A stretch of DNA of 64,000 nt from positions 62,001 through 126,000 of the forward strand of contig JAGTXK010000055.1 in assembly GCA_019096195.1 (NCBI GenBank). The letters are read 5' to 3'. The translations under genes were made by a program, and so were the position numbers. Of the stretch, positions 22,300 to 35,700 are shown piece after piece. This stretch comes from Boletus sp. NGJ. Taxonomy: Eukaryota; Basidiomycota; Agaricomycetes; Boletales; Boletaceae. Position 1 is the stretch's first letter, and each line of letters starts with the position of its first letter. The notes beneath the pieces are model-generated. The model made no database searches. It was not told the DNA's origin and was given only the letters and a program-made list of their open reading frames with translations.

Positions 22300-24999
22300 T
22301 CAGAATAACCCGGACCCGGGGAACAATTGTGACTCTTCGTTTGCATCTTGGTCGTCTTCTTCGTGATTGGCGTAAGTTGAGGGCTCTATCTCAGAGGAGA
22401 GGCTATAGGGTGTTGCTGGGTGCAGTTCTGGTTGGTGATGGTCCTCGGGCACATACGGCTCATGTTCGAACGGATCAATATCCGTATCCGGTGTTCTTGG
22501 TGGAAGTGGCTGTATTGTCTCTGGAGGAGCAACAGGCTGAATGGCACGCGTCCGAGGAGACGCGTTATGTTGCGGGGACTGCGGAAGACGTATGGCTTGG
22601 GGAGGAGGAGTCATAGACAAAGGTTGAGTCCTGGCTGGAGTATTACATTGCAGCAGGATTTGTGTAGGTGGCTGAGGGCGGGGTGGCGTTGCAGTGGTCT
22701 GGGGTTTGGGTTGTAGATCGTACTCAAACTATAGCAAACGCATCAGAGCGAAATGTGCAGAGCGGAAGCGAGGATGGCTTACTGCGGCGAAAACTTCTTC
22801 CCTCCGCTTCTTGCCCTCATCCTTGTCAATGCAATAGCAGAGGTACAAGACATCCGCACTAGAGCATGGTCATCAACACATCAGAGAGACAACAGGGAGG
22901 GCTTACGTGTCTTCTACAAGACCAACACAGAATAAACCAACAAGCGCTGTCACGCCGCCAGCCAACACAGCAGCCCCAAGGGCAGAGTCCGGAGCGTTCA
23001 AAGTGTGAGCGACGAACAGATAGGTCAAGAGCGCAAATGGAAACGTAAGCGTCAAGGGTGTGTACGTGAGCATCGTAAGTTGAGCTAGAAAAAAAAAAAT
23101 CAGTTCCTGACGATCGGAAAGCTAGATCGCCGTACGCTCAGTCTTGAACTTCCGCCTGAAACGCCCTGCTTCCGCAGACTCCACGGCCGCTGTGAGAGCA
23201 CGGGCCCGTCTTGCGCTCGGTAGGAATGGATCACCGGTAAGGCCAGTATACACGAGAGCATACTTGCTAAACGACGTTGTCACGCTCTCCAAGTAGCCTA
23301 CCGCCATACCAGCACCCATCGTGAGTGGTTGAAGCCAGGGGCGGAGAACAAGCGGGAAGTACGAAGGCAGGAGACGCAACGCGATGGTCAAGAGTGTGAG
23401 CATACGAATGGCAGCCATGATAAGTGCACTCAGAACGATGGACCCCAGAGATGGATAAGTGGAGCGAAGGATAGCACCGTGAATAATATGCGTATCCGTT
23501 GGAAGTGGTAGGGGTTGATTTAAGCTGAAACATGAAACGAGTGAGGAAACGAAGGGGATGAACAAAAAGGTACTCACTCTGCATAATACCATGCACCAAT
23601 GACTCCCGCACAAGTAGTACGTAAAATGCCTCGTGCAACGCCCCAACTCCAGAGCCACACCCCAATAGCGCCAACGATTGCCCAATCTGCCCATTCCTTG
23701 ATATGCCATTCGTACCGATCCTGCACACTTTCAAAGTAGCCCATCAACAGGAGACGGAAAATGAGTGTGATGAAAGGGATCGAGGCAATTAATACCACGA
23801 GAAGGATGGCGGGTGAAAGTGCCAGGAGAAAAGGATTCGACATCAAAAGCCGCGATGTGAGGTCAAGGATGGACGATGTGGAATGGATCTTGCGTGGAAG
23901 GTCGATTAAACGTCGAGCGGTAAGTATGGACAAGACGAGGGGGATGACAGAAAACAAGCGTAGTCTATGTTTCAAGTCAGTTATGACTTTCGGAGGATGA
24001 GATATCGGACGTGACTTACCCGACGGTCTCGCCCCATGTTGGCTCCTGTTCACCGTCCCACATGAAACTGCCAACAAAGGCCCATACTGCAGAAATGAAG
24101 AGCGTGACTGGTATAAATACTGAGGTGACGACCATAACGGGTTTGACGAATATCCGCAAGAGGAAGATGTGTGCATAAGCAACGGCGGCGCTCACGAATG
24201 TCAAGATGGTGAGCAACGGTACTGTGTGCAGCAGAGTGAGGTATGGCAAAGGGCCCCTTATTTTGTTAGGCCGACGAGCAATGAAGATGAGCAAGATGGA
24301 GAAGAAGAAACATATTGTGACTCCAGTGCACCATAGATTAGTCCAGTACGAATCGTTGAACTTCCGACGGGCGCGCGAAATGTGACGAGGGTCCGGTAGC
24401 GAGAATACGTCAATCGGGCGAGAAGTACCGTCTCTCGGTAGCAGAGATTCTGTCAGAGATAAGGATACGGGTTCCCGAGTACGTGTCGGAGGAGGTGGAG
24501 GCGGAGGCGACTGCGCGCTCAGGATAGGTTGTATGGGGTGTGATGGACCCGCTATGGACCCCGGTGAGTCGAAGGAGGACCTGGAAGGGGACGGTGAGGA
24601 GGCGCGGAGACGTCGAGGAGGAGATGCTTGGTGAGCCAGCCAGCCTTTTGGAAACTCCTGAGATTCAGCCTGGCCGTAGTCAGACGCCATCAACGGTATC
24701 GACTGGGAGGCATGGCGAGAAGCCCCTGGCGGCATATCTTCCTCGTCCAGACGGAGATACGGATCCTCCTCTATTTCGTGACTGCGACTCCTATAATCTC
24801 CTTTGCTGGACATCCTGCTCATTTCACGTAGATGAGGATCGTCAAGGTCGTCGAGCTCGCTGTTGTGGTCGCTGCCTGCACGAGACCCCTCGTCGGTTGT
24901 GAATGAAAAGAACAGAGGGTGTGAGGAGGACAGACTTGACTCTGGATTCTGCTGCTGCAACAAAAACTGGGAGGCATACTGCGCAAAGGATTTTGCCAT
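22300..24999 (-). CDS. Choline transporter-like (CTL/Pns1 family) membrane protein
   Basis: Starts at the ATG of MAKSFAQYASQFLLQQQ. The first 210 residues are cytosolic and disordered (acidic DDLDDPHL, Pro runs). Then come many membrane segments: WCTGVTICFFFSILLIFIA, LLTILTFVSAAVAYAHIFLL and VTSVFIPVTLFISAVWAFV. The conserved core of the family follows, with a segment beginning FVGSFMWDGE, WAIVGAIGVWLWSWGVARG and YPSLGSIVLSALIMAAIRML. Near the end there is GVTALVGLFCVGLVED and YLCYCIDKDEGKKR. The tail is Pro/Gln-rich and ends FPGSGLF. At least five introns of 50-70 nt fit, for example GTAAGT at about 24019. CTL proteins are plasma- or internal-membrane proteins; transport of choline by fungal members is not proven. 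It is transcribed in the same direction as mL54. Confidence 0.85.
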
Positions 25000-25551
25000 C
25001 TCCTTAGTCTCACCCACTCGTCAAGGCGAACGTGGCTGCCAGGCCAGAGATGTGCGACGCCGTCGTGAACCGTGTGACTTATAAAAGTCAGAGTCGCGGT
25101 GGTAAATTGGCTCAACAAGCTAAGCTCAGCTTGCGTATCCCATGTGAATGTCATTCCTAAAACGGGATTACAAGACTGCTAGTCTGCTGAACACACTTGC
25201 ACAGTTTGAGTTTGGTCTTGCCATGGTCTAGGTAATGGCAGCTTGCTGCCAGCACCTGATGATCAGGACAATCTAAACCTGGTTTGCCAAGTATCCGAGC
25301 GCGCTGATGCTCTTTGTCTAGCGCATTTGCTGCCGACGCTGCGCTCTGCCTGCTCGACAAGCAGCGGCAGAGGTGCATCCACAGCCATCCCTGAACCGCC
25401 CCCATTAATTTTTTTTTTGTTACATATCTCTAATTCGTCCGTTCAGTGCCTTTCCGAGTCAAATCAACCACAAGCTCAGCACTGAGGCCACAAGCGCTCT
25501 TGTACATAAATATTACACCGAATACATACATCATGGACCAAATCTATGGGT
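25000..25551. other. Intergenic between CTL and MFS gene 1
   Basis: No gene seen. Holds the CTL promoter and the MFS gene 3' region; includes an A/T-rich stretch with nine consecutive T near 25411. Confidence 0.5.
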
Positions 25552-28077
25552 TCATTTCTGAACCTCCACAACCACCACCTTTTTCTCGCCGTCTTTCGCA
25601 TCCTCAACGTCCCTGCTGTACACCGTCTTGCGGTTCATCGAGTACTCCCGCAAGCACAGCGTCAAAATTAGGGCAATACCAGCCAACGCCGTTGTCACCA
25701 TCCATATCGTTGCGATCGAACGCGCCCACGCGTGTAACACCGCATTACGAAGGGTAGCATCCTGGTCGTGTTCAGTGCTCTTCGTCAATGACAATGACGA
25801 ATGAATACGTGGGAACACACAGGGATCAGGTGGACTTGGCCGATGTTATCGTTGAGCGTTGCGATGTCCTCACTAAGCCCGGAACAAGCAAAGTTTGGGA
25901 TGGCTGCGAGTTTTCGGGGAAGCACGTTGGCGAGAGTAGCCTCGCCAACGGCAAGTCCTACGGCACCGCCTAGCGCGCTGCAACCCTCGTTCAGTTCTGT
26001 TGAACTGAATAGAAATGGATACTTACCGAAGGAACATAAAGCCGCTCGTCGCGGTAGCCATATCCTTCACAGGCATCGCTGCCTGAAGTGCCACTATCGG
26101 AACCTGAAATAGAAACCCTCCTCCGATGCCTGCGATCAGAGGAAATGCCTCTTGTTCGGCACTTTGAATCGTTGAGCATCGTAAAGTACTTCCTCAAGAG
26201 TAAAAAAAAACATACATGCTTGAGGTGTAATCCAACATGATGAGAAGGCCTGTGCCTATGAGCAAGAACGTACTCCCGAACCAGATCCCTGGGAGGTTTC
26301 TTCTCATCTTTGAGACAATGAATCCAGAGATGATGGAGAACGAGGAAGACACGAGGATGTACGGAAGCATTCTGAATTCAAAGGGTGAGTAGGCTGGAAA
26401 TTCGAGCACAAGGAAAAATAGGTACTTGACTCCTGCACCAGTCACCGAAGAACCAAGTACTGGAGAAATCAAATGTCAATCAAATGTTTGCACGCGACAC
26501 AACCAGAAAAGTAAAACCTTGGTAAAACAGGGGAAGATAACTAAGATTCGAATCAGTGCGATGCTACTGAGACTCGGACCGCGTTGTCTATACTCACTAC
26601 ATTGTCGACAAGAAAACAAAGTTGTGGAGAAACGCAGTAGCCATAAGACATCCAGTCGTTCGCGTCTTTGTAAACACTGTCAGAAACAGGGTGCAAACCT
26701 CGAGCTTGATATTTACCCTGAATAAACGGGGAGGGAGGATAGCCGCGCGTTTTGTGAGCGCTTCGTTGACCATGCCGACAACGAGTAGAGTCACTCCCAC
26801 GGCAAACGGGGCGATCGTCCGGGGTTCTGACCCTCCAAAAAGCCAAGGATTCAACCGGTCAACACAACAAGCATAATAGCACAAAAGACTGACAATTCCC
26901 GCCAAAGTTGAGCCCTATGAGGAGGCAAACGACGCCTGCGACAAGACTGAAAAGTCCGATAAAATCGAGTTCGGCGATTTGGTCACGAAGCGGGCGTTTC
27001 GGAGGTGGATGAACGTTTAAAAAGACAAACAACAGCGTCGCTGCTATACCACCGATAGGCCTGGAGCTTTCGTGGTCAGAGGTGCTGAATTAAACGTTCC
27101 CATTGTAGTAAGCACGTACAAGTTAATGAAGAAACACCATCTCCACGACACATGTTGCGATAAAGCCTTGGGAGATTTAGCCGTCATGGCGGACGTTTCG
27201 AACAATATAGGCTTACGCCGCCAAGGAGTGGTCCAGTTACACTGTTCAGAATAGAGTCAACGAACCTGGAGCTCAAATTTGTAAATGGAGTACCTCGCAA
27301 GACCATACGTAGCGCCCATTAGCCCACCATATCGTCCTCGACTACAAGATCGATCAGTTGGTTCAAGAAATGGACCTTTCTGATCCTCCTATACGTACTC
27401 TTTCAACGGGACGATATCTGAGATGGTGATTATTGAGAGTTGTATGATACCGCCCCCGCCGACCCCCTGGAGTGCTCTGGACAGGATCAACCAAGTCATA
27501 CTTTGCGCAGCCCCACAAAGCGCTGATCCGAGCTGACATGACGATAATAAGCAAAACGACACACATTCCAAGCAGGACAACACACCAAGAATATAAAGAT
27601 ACATGAGTATAGGATCGGTTTTCGTCCTAGTACATGGATAAGGAACGTTGTCTGCATGTGTCATCAACAATGAAGAACCGCACCAAACATATTGGACAGT
27701 TTTCCATAGAGGGGACCACACGCGCCAGCTGTAAGCATGTATGCACTAGCGCAACGTGTGTTAACATGACGAATAATGGAAAGAGTCAGGCATACCTTCC
27801 GACCCAGCTATAACTATTTCCCCCCTGAAGATGCCCTACGATGGTGGGGAGCGCAATCGCGACAATAGTCTTGCAGTGTCCCCATCAGACCCATCCCATA
27901 GCAGCGAGGTCTCTCACTCACGTAGTCCAGCGCTCCAAGGAACATCGTACACACCAGAGCGAAGCTGACGATACCCAGTCTGTTCTCGGGCAGAACTTGC
28001 ACCTCATCCTGCGCCCAGGAAACACCTGGCTCCTTCCGCTTTGCAGCGTGCCTTTCTCGCTGTGAAGACTTGACCAT
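25552..28077 (-). CDS. MFS drug-type exporter, 14-TM DHA2/AflT-like, paralogue 1
   Basis: ATG at 28077 (MVKSSQRERHAAKRK), then ENRLGIVSFALVCTMFLGAL. After the first intron comes TIVAIALPTIVGHLQGGN (family motif D1), then YMLTAGACGPLYGKLSNMFG, RKPILYSC, and CGAAQSMTWLILSRALQGVG with GGGIIQLSIITISDIVPLKE (antiporter motif C region). GRYGGLMGATYGLA, GPLLGG, SWRWCFFIN, RDQIAELDFIGLF, RTTGCLMATAFLHNFVF, YLPLFYQ and the tail ending VVVVEVQK follow. About ten introns fit and the frame can be followed throughout, so the gene seems intact. Members of this family expel toxic or secondary metabolites using the proton gradient at the plasma membrane; the substrate cannot be read from sequence. A TATAAAG on the minus strand near 28223-28229 is a candidate promoter element. 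Confidence 0.85.
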
Positions 28078-29364
28078 CACGGACAACTGGGAAGGTGAAG
28101 AAGAATTCAGAGTACCGACGTAGGAGCGTTGAACCCGGTTCGCTACGGTTCCAATCGAGAGAGCACCCCAATATCGTGGCGCTGACAATTGTCAATGGTG
28201 TTCGCTTTGCAAGGCCATAGCTTAGACTTTATACTAACCCCGGCACGCGCACTAAATGCTCTCTCTCAAAATACACCTCCGCGGATCGATAGACTTTAGT
28301 GACGTGAGAGTGTATCCCAGGCAAATTGCGTGCGGCATTCGCAAAGTCTTCAGGGGGGGAGGAGCGGCCGCACACGTTGTGGGAGTGTGTGAGTTGATAC
28401 ACCTCCCTAGAAAACGCTGTGTGATTGGGAAGCCCATCCGTTGGATCTCGTTCCGTCCAGGTCTCCCAACTATCGAGTACAGCGATCGCGCCAAGTGTAA
28501 AAGAGGACAGTCTCCGAGGAGAATGTATTCAGACCGTGTATGGGATGGGGACTGTCGACGTGTCATGGATGAAACATCTAATCAACTCTAAACGCGAGTG
28601 AAAACCGTACCTCTATTTGCATCCGTCGTCCAGCACACGATTTCATCCAGTGATAGCCGATTATTGATTAGGCCGCACTATGCGTGACATTGGAAGGTTT
28701 TGGCAGCTCTTGTAGCGTTTGATTGTTAGGCAGGCAAAAGACGTTTCATCGGGAACAGTCAAGTTAAGGACTGGATGACATCGTCACCATGATTTCCTTC
28801 CCGATACCAACTCTTTCAGGATAATCTCCCATGCTGGATGCAAAAGCGCAGGCCGCTCCTTCGCCACGCTCTTCTTGACATCGAACACACGCTGCACAAT
28901 ACCCCATGTTTGACGAACAGCGTCTCGTCGGGCCAGCCTCGCTCATCAGCGTCCTCGGGTCCTCGGACTGCGAAGATAGTGTGTGCTGGGGTGGCAGCGT
29001 CCCAGAGACGAGACAAGTGCTAACGCAGGCGTGTGTCAAAGAAGCGAACCTCACTCTACGACCGACTTGAGTGACCGGAGGTCCGTCGCCATCACCTGTA
29101 TGTAGTTATACACATAGGAACGGACGCAAGTTAGTAAGCTACTCGCTTGCTCACGAGTTTACACCGGTCCTGCATAATCAGGAATCGGAATCGCACACAT
29201 TCGCTCGCCCGAACCACCGCGATAACATTACGTACTATCCAATGAATGTAAATAAGCCGAGGGTATGCTACCACATGCCTTGCCAAAAGTCCTATAGTAC
29301 AACGTTTGATGCTAGGGGGATATATCGATGCATTTACCTGGGAATCTAATTGCGCGTGCCATGA
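28078..29364. other. Spacer between the MFS paralogues
   Basis: About 1.3 kb. A minus-strand frame at 28764-29054 contains a Cys-containing stretch (GYCAACVRCQEERGEGAACAF). An overlapping frame reads DAATPAHTIFAVRGPEDAD and LFVKHGVLCSVC. I do not recognise either, and the overlap argues that at most one is real. The rest holds the promoter of paralogue 1. Confidence 0.4.
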
Positions 29365-31982
29365 TCAATGCTGTTTGTCAGACCTCTTGTCCGCGTCTGG
29401 CTCCTCGAGGTGAGCGACGGTACTGGTCGGAGTCAGCTCGGTGTCGTCCTCCAACGACTTTGATGCTTGGGGATCTCCTTCGTTATTCCGAGACTCTGCC
29501 GTCCCTCTCTCGAGGTCTTCAGGGCTCTTTTCGTCGCCGATCCGCACCGTTTTGCGCTCCAGCGAATACTCGCGCAAGAACAACGTCAGAATGAGTGCAA
29601 GGCCACTCAAGGGCGTGGACATGATCCATATCGTGCCGATTGCTTCTGACCACGCGTGCAATACAGCATCGCGAAGGGTGAGGTTCTGTTATCGTCAACA
29701 TCAACACATCCAAAGAACGAAACACTGCATCTCACAGAAATCGTATGGACCATGCCAACACTGTCGTTGAGTGCGGCAGCCGTGATAGGAATACCGAGGC
29801 TAGCGAAATTGGGAATACTCGCGAGTTTCGCTGGAAGGACGCTGGATATGATCGCTTCGCCGACGGCAATTCCAACAGCACCTCCGACGGTACTGAAAAG
29901 GTCGATCCTCTAGTTACAGGTCAAGAGACATGATGTTATAACGAGCTTACCGAATAAACATGAAGCCACTTGAGGCGGTAGCCATGTCCTTGAGGGGCAT
30001 CGCTGCTTGGAGAGCGACTAGCGGCACTTGGAACAGACAGCCTGATCCGAGGGCCGCGATCAGAGGGAAAATCTCCTGCTCGGCGCTTTCGATGGGGTCA
30101 GCATGACGACAAGCACTCGCAAAACGAAATACATACAGGCTTGACGTATAGTCCAGCATGATCATGAGACCCATGCCAAGGGTCATCACGGCGAATGCCA
30201 CCCACATGATCGGACGGTATTTTCCTGTCTTGGACAAGATCAAGCCGGAAATAACAGATATGATGGCAGTCCCGAGTGAGAAGGTGAGCATCCTAGCCGC
30301 ACGACGTGAGTCAAGAGAAAGACAGTGAATGGTATAACGCATACTTGACTCCGGCGCCGGTGGCCGATGCACCGAGCACTAGGACATGTCAGCCCTCGTG
30401 CTTGTATGGCAAAATGGGAAGACCAACCTTGGTAAAACAAGGGCAGATAGCTAGGTATTAATTTCAGTCAAATTCGTGGTGTTTGAGTTTCCATCACTCA
30501 CTATGAAGTTCCAAAGAAGACGACGGCATGGAGGAAAACAACGACGAGCACGATGCCAGTAGTGCGAGTCTTTGACGTCTCGTCAAGTACACTTTTAATC
30601 GTTTGGCACGACAGCTCACCTTGAACAAACGTGCAGGGATGATTGCGGAGCGCTTCGTAAACATTTCATTGATACCGCCGAGAATGAGCAAAACGATTCC
30701 GATAACAAGTGGAGCGATCGTCTTTGCGGCCGACCCTTGGAAACAGTTTATTAACCCTCCTCACACGGAAGCCACGATGGATACTCACATGATATCTGAC
30801 TAAAGTCAAAGCCGAGGAGCAAACAGACGACGCCACCGACGAAGCAAATGAGTCCGATAAAATCGAGTTCGGCGACTTGGTCACGAATCGGGCGTTTTTG
30901 GTGAGGGGTTAAGATTGAGGAAAGTAAAGAGAAGAATTGCTGCAACACCGCCGGTGGGCCTGGAGACGATTGTCAGTGTGAAAGACGAGAATCCGGACGA
31001 ACGACGACGTGCAGGTTAATGAAGAAACACCATCTCCAAGAGACGTGTTCCGCGAATGCCTTTAGGATGTGTGAGCAAGCAGGAAGACGAAAGGAAGAGC
31101 ACGCAACGCACACCACCCAGAAGCGGCCCTGCGACGCTGTCAAATTGATCTATAAGTAAACGTGCAATGTGAGGAAGGGGAGAGGCCATACCTTGCAATG
31201 CCATACGTCGCACCGATCAACCCACCGTACCGACCTCGACTGCATGACCGTCAGTGAGATGAGGGGCAGTGAAGAATCCATCACGCACTCTTTCAACGGC
31301 ACAATGTCGGAAATGGTGATGACCACGAGCTGTATGATTCCACCACCTCCGATACCCTGTACGGCTCTACACACGATCAACCAAGTCATGCTCTGTGCCG
31401 CTCCGCACATCGCGGAACCGAACTGGAAATGGGCAAGTGAGCACCCAAGGGGGCATACGAATTGCAGGAACACATACCAAAAAGGTGACTATGGACGAAT
31501 AAAGGATTGGCTTGCGGCCTGGTAGGTATATCTATATCAGGGAGATCCTTATCTGCAGGGCGTCATGCTTACCAAACATATTTGACAGTTTCCCATAGAG
31601 GGGGCCGAAAGCGCCTGCAGCGAGCATGTATGCACTGAACGACGCTTGCGTTGAACAATGTTTTGCACGCGATGACGATAGGACGTTACCTTCCAACCCA
31701 GCTATAGCTGTTTCCACCTCCAAGCTGGGCCACGATCGTCGGGAGTGCAGTCGCAATGATTGTCTGTTACGACGACAGTGTGAGAGCCAGTTCCAAAACC
31801 AACATGACTGCATTCGGACTCACCTGGTCGAGTGCCGCCAAGAACATGGTACACATTAATCCAAAGAACACGATGCTCAACCGGTTCTTGGGCAATACAT
31901 GCTCCTCCTTGTCTTTCCAGGATGCGCCTGGTTGTGCCTTTTCGGCAGGCAATGCGCCGTGCTGTGTCGACGCACCGGCCAT
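29365..31982 (-). CDS. MFS drug-type exporter, 14-TM DHA2/AflT-like, paralogue 2
   Basis: ATG at 31982 (MAGASTQHGALPAEKAQPG), then KNRLSIVFFGLMCTMFLAAL, and after an intron TIIATALPTIVAQLGGGN. YMLAAGAFGPLYGKLSNMFG, CGAAQSMTWLIVCRAVQGIG with GGGIIQLVVITISDIVPLKE, GRYGGLIGATYGIA, GPLLGG, RDQVAELDFIGLICFVGG, RTTGIVLVVVFLHAVVFFGT, YLPLFYQ and YRPIMWVAFAVMTLGMGLM follow. The C-terminal tail is polar and acidic (SPEDLERGTAESRN). Introns sit at the same places as in paralogue 1, for example right after the A-L-D of TM1 and in M-F-G. This marks a tandem duplication in the same orientation. It looks intact. Function as for the neighbour: proton-driven export, substrate unknown. Confidence 0.87.
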
Positions 31983-32084
31983 TGTGAATGCGCTCTTCTC
32001 TGTGTAAAGCGTGCTCAGCTGCGAGGGTGACGTTTGGATACAAGGAGACACGGCGGAAGGGGAATACGGAAGAGAGAGAGCGGA

Positions 32085-32093
32085 ATATATATA
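32085..32093 (-). promoter_or_regulatory. TATA-like element upstream of MFS paralogue 2
   Basis: An alternating TATATATAT run lies about 105 bp upstream of the ATG at 31982, a suitable distance for a TATA box with a short leader. Confidence 0.45.
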
Positions 32094-35000
32094 TGCCTCG
32101 ATTCCGTCCACATTGCTCTCACGGGGGTTGCCGTCCGACGTCGGAGATGATTGCGTGTAGTTGAAGTGTAAGTAACCCAAATCTGGCCATCTCGTTCGAT
32201 CGAGGCAAACCTCACGTGGTCATTGACAGCGGGCCAGTTACAAAGAGCTCAGTCAGCTTGTGTAAATGGGTAGCACCGTGGGTGGTAACACCATCAATCG
32301 TACAGCCATCGGTCCTATACGGGACCGAACTGGAGCACGCGGACTCGATGGATCCATGCAACGTCTACGAACCTCCAAGACTCGTCAACAGACAACGTTG
32401 AGCGATGGATCATCCAGTTGATCTGCATCGGGTTACGTCGTAATTACGTCATCTCGGATTCCATGACACGACAAGCATGACAAATCTCCGTCGCAGTGTT
32501 ATTCTTGCGCGTCCGAGCCAAACTTGCTTACATACCAGGGATTGTAATACTTTCAGTCGGAGAACGTCGGAGTGGCAAAAACGACCGACGAGGCATCCAC
32601 GTTGGCCATGTTCTGATATAGACCTTTCGATTCGAAAACGTACGTACCACGACTTTACCATCTTATCTCCAAAATCCAGACTCCATCCCAAACGTACCAA
32701 CCCTGTGCGTTAGACCCCCTGACCCATCCACATCAGGACAACGTCGCGATTATCTGCTCGGATAAGATAGGAGCAACGCTCACGGACGCGAACAAGCAGC
32801 ATCATGCATAGATATCGACGATAATCAACCTCCTATCGCATACGCGAGGCGCAGCCTCTTTCCCGCGCGAACCATAACGTTTATCAGATAGCTGAGATCT
32901 ACGTCAGTGCAGTCGACTAGACTCGTCAAGTCAGCCAGTACAATCATGAGAGTGTACACCGGAATACGCCCCCTTTTCCTCGGACGATCGCTCACCGCAC
33001 CAAGACACGCTGTTACAGAAGCACGGCGCATGGCACTGCGCTCTGGGGTTCGAACCACCAACCCTCGTACCCACATCTCGTCCGGCCCCTCGCCGTTGGG
33101 TCTACGGGCATTCATGAGTCCGCTAAAGGCATGAACGCGGCCTCCTCGAGGTGATTACAACAAGGGAGTACCGCCAAGGGAAATGAAACGAAGCATTTCC
33201 CGATATGAACGACTCGTCATGAGCATTGTGTACCTACCGTTCGTCATACAGAAGCTTGAATGTGAAAGGCGGGGTTGAGGCGGAGGCGGCGTAAAATGAA
33301 CATACTGTCAATAGATGGGGACCCACTGTGTTCATACGTCACAGGAACGCACCGTATGTCTGACCAGATGAGGGGTCGGTGTGGATATCACCGCCACAAA
33401 TCAACCTTTGCAACGACCGTCTTTCCGGGAATACTCTGATCCGACAAGCGAGAACCCTTTGCGAACCAGCTTCAAAGGGGACTACAGGAGCAACACAGCC
33501 CCGCCAGGGCCAGCACACTGTGTCGGTAGGTGGGGGGTAGATAAGTGACCATGCGCGATCCGCGAGGCAACCACTGTTCTCGTCCATGCGCGGGAATGAA
33601 ACGAACGTGGTTGGAGCGCACAGGTCACGATGACGACGTCGACGTCGACGGCCAGTCAAGCGAACTTCCGCAGGTGCGATGCAGGTCAGGTACACTAGAC
33701 AAGCGGGCGCGCGCTGAGAAGAACGAGTGTGAAGCGTTCGGTTAGATATGATATCGAACACGCGGCAGTCCGGGGCGATAGCGAGGTCCGATGCCGGAAC
33801 TTGACAAAGAGTGTCCCCTCGCAGAGACCACAGGTTGGCGATGTGAACGAAAGAAACCGAACGACGACCATGCGTTGGTGGAGTCTTAGGTCTTCTTCGA
33901 CGTTTACCAAATTATAATCGTGTCGAGGCAGACCACGCCTGGTTGAAACGTCCTTTGACGGGATGCAAGCCTCGCAGGGCTGATGAGAAAAAACCCTGGA
34001 TTCGGGTGTGGGTGTACGTCCAGGGATAGCCAAGTACGAAACCCTGGCCTCCAAAGGCGGACGCGCGCAAAGGGCGTGCCAGGCCTTCTCACAAGTATGT
34101 CGCCGCTGAGCTTATATCCGAATCAGCTTGTCCCCCGCCGACAACACCAGAAGCGGATGGGTGGACGACCGAAAAAAAACGAACCTATAAGCTCGATAGA
34201 TCGCACCTCGGATCTGTTGCAACGTTCAGGGGGAGGACACAGGAAGAGAGAGAGAGAGAACACATGCATGATGGAGACTTGTTTTGGGGCAGCCACATGT
34301 TCAAGGCGGCGGGTTTCCTGGAGCCATCGGACCTCGCCAGAATACTCTAAACAAGATGTCAGACGTAAATTGAACGTACATCACCAGTCAACGCTTGATT
34401 ATTTGCGCGAAGCGTCTCCGCAGGGGAAACCCCACAGTCTATTCACAACCAGAGAGCGAGCGAACGCGGAGATTTGTTCCAGACGACGAGGCCAACCGAA
34501 CAAGTGCCAAGCGACGCGCTCGCCACGAACTTGAACGTTTCGGGTCGCAACAACAACAACAACTACAAAAAAACGCATTTTCGGGTAAAGCGCCCTTCAA
34601 TTTTCTTTATTCGACCGACCGCCAGGAGAGAGACGTAAAACAAAGACTCGCCGACGCATGTTGATCCCCCTTACCCGTCCAGACCCGCCGTTGCCTTTCG
34701 TGACCAAGGCGAGCCCTAATAGATCGGCTGATGCCGTTCTTGACAGCCATTCGCCGAGACGAGTATGCAGGTTCGGGTGTGAGAAAACAGTGCAATCTCG
34801 CCAAATTGTGTTTTATTGGGCGGTAAATTTCGAGGTGCCACCGGTGTTTACGGAATGCTGGTTCAGTTTCGTGCGCTTTTTTCGCGTATACGTATTCGCT
34901 CGGTATGGTCTAGAGAGGTGAAACGTCCGCAGAAAGCCCACCTTTAGAGTGCTGATAATCGCATGGTTTGAGGCCTTGATCGAAATCGCTCTGGACGATG

Positions 35001-35700
35001 TTTCATTTCGTTTCATTCTTCGCAAGAGTGACTATCTCATACAACTCGTAAGATCCGTTCCACTCGTGAGTGGAGATGTCTGTATCTAGCCGTTTCTCCT
35101 TCTGCCCCTGTTCGCTCCACATGGCTGTCAATAGACCGTCCAAGGCCCTCCAGGGGACATGTGTTTGATAGATGAAAATAGATACTGTCCCAGGTGAAAA
35201 AGTAGGTATGTGGATGGGTGATGCATAATGTGCCGCATGGAAATTGTCGCCAATCAGATAATGATATGAAACTGCGAAAACGAAGAAAAAAGTCCGGGGG
35301 ATGGCGGTGGCGCGAAACCGCGGTGTGCGCGGGGATCCAAGGGTTGGCGACGACAATGTATGGTGAAAAGGTGTTCCTGCGGCGCATGCGGATCTGGGGG
35401 TGGGCGCGTGGCGCGACGTGTCCCATTTCCAGTGAGGGGGTGCATAAGTCGCGAGTCCCCTTTGTGGCCAACGCGCGAAAAAAGGGATTGCATATACAAT
35501 GTGCACAGCAGTGCGTTGCGAATGACGGGAAGGGGGCAGGATTTGCTCAGCCCGTCAGACGGCGTCTCAGTCTCCGTTTCGTCCTGAAGAGGGTGAAGCG
35601 CAAACTGAGGACAATGGCTTGCCAGTGACGACGAAGATTCTGAGTGCACGTCGGGCTGTTTCTATATGAGCAAGGACGGGACCACGAGGGAAAGGATGAC
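32094..35700. other. Gene-poor stretch, no supported gene
   Basis: Only short overlapping frames on both strands without domains or believable splice chains. It contains an AG microsatellite near 34246-34259 and a CAA repeat near 34549-34563. Part will be the promoter of MFS paralogue 2 and the 3' region of the orphan gene at 35701. Confidence 0.5.

Noticed and set aside
33038-33075. tRNA-like T-loop (GGTTCGAACC)
   Set aside because: The T-stem has a mismatch, and no matching acceptor, D or anticodon arms could be found on either strand.
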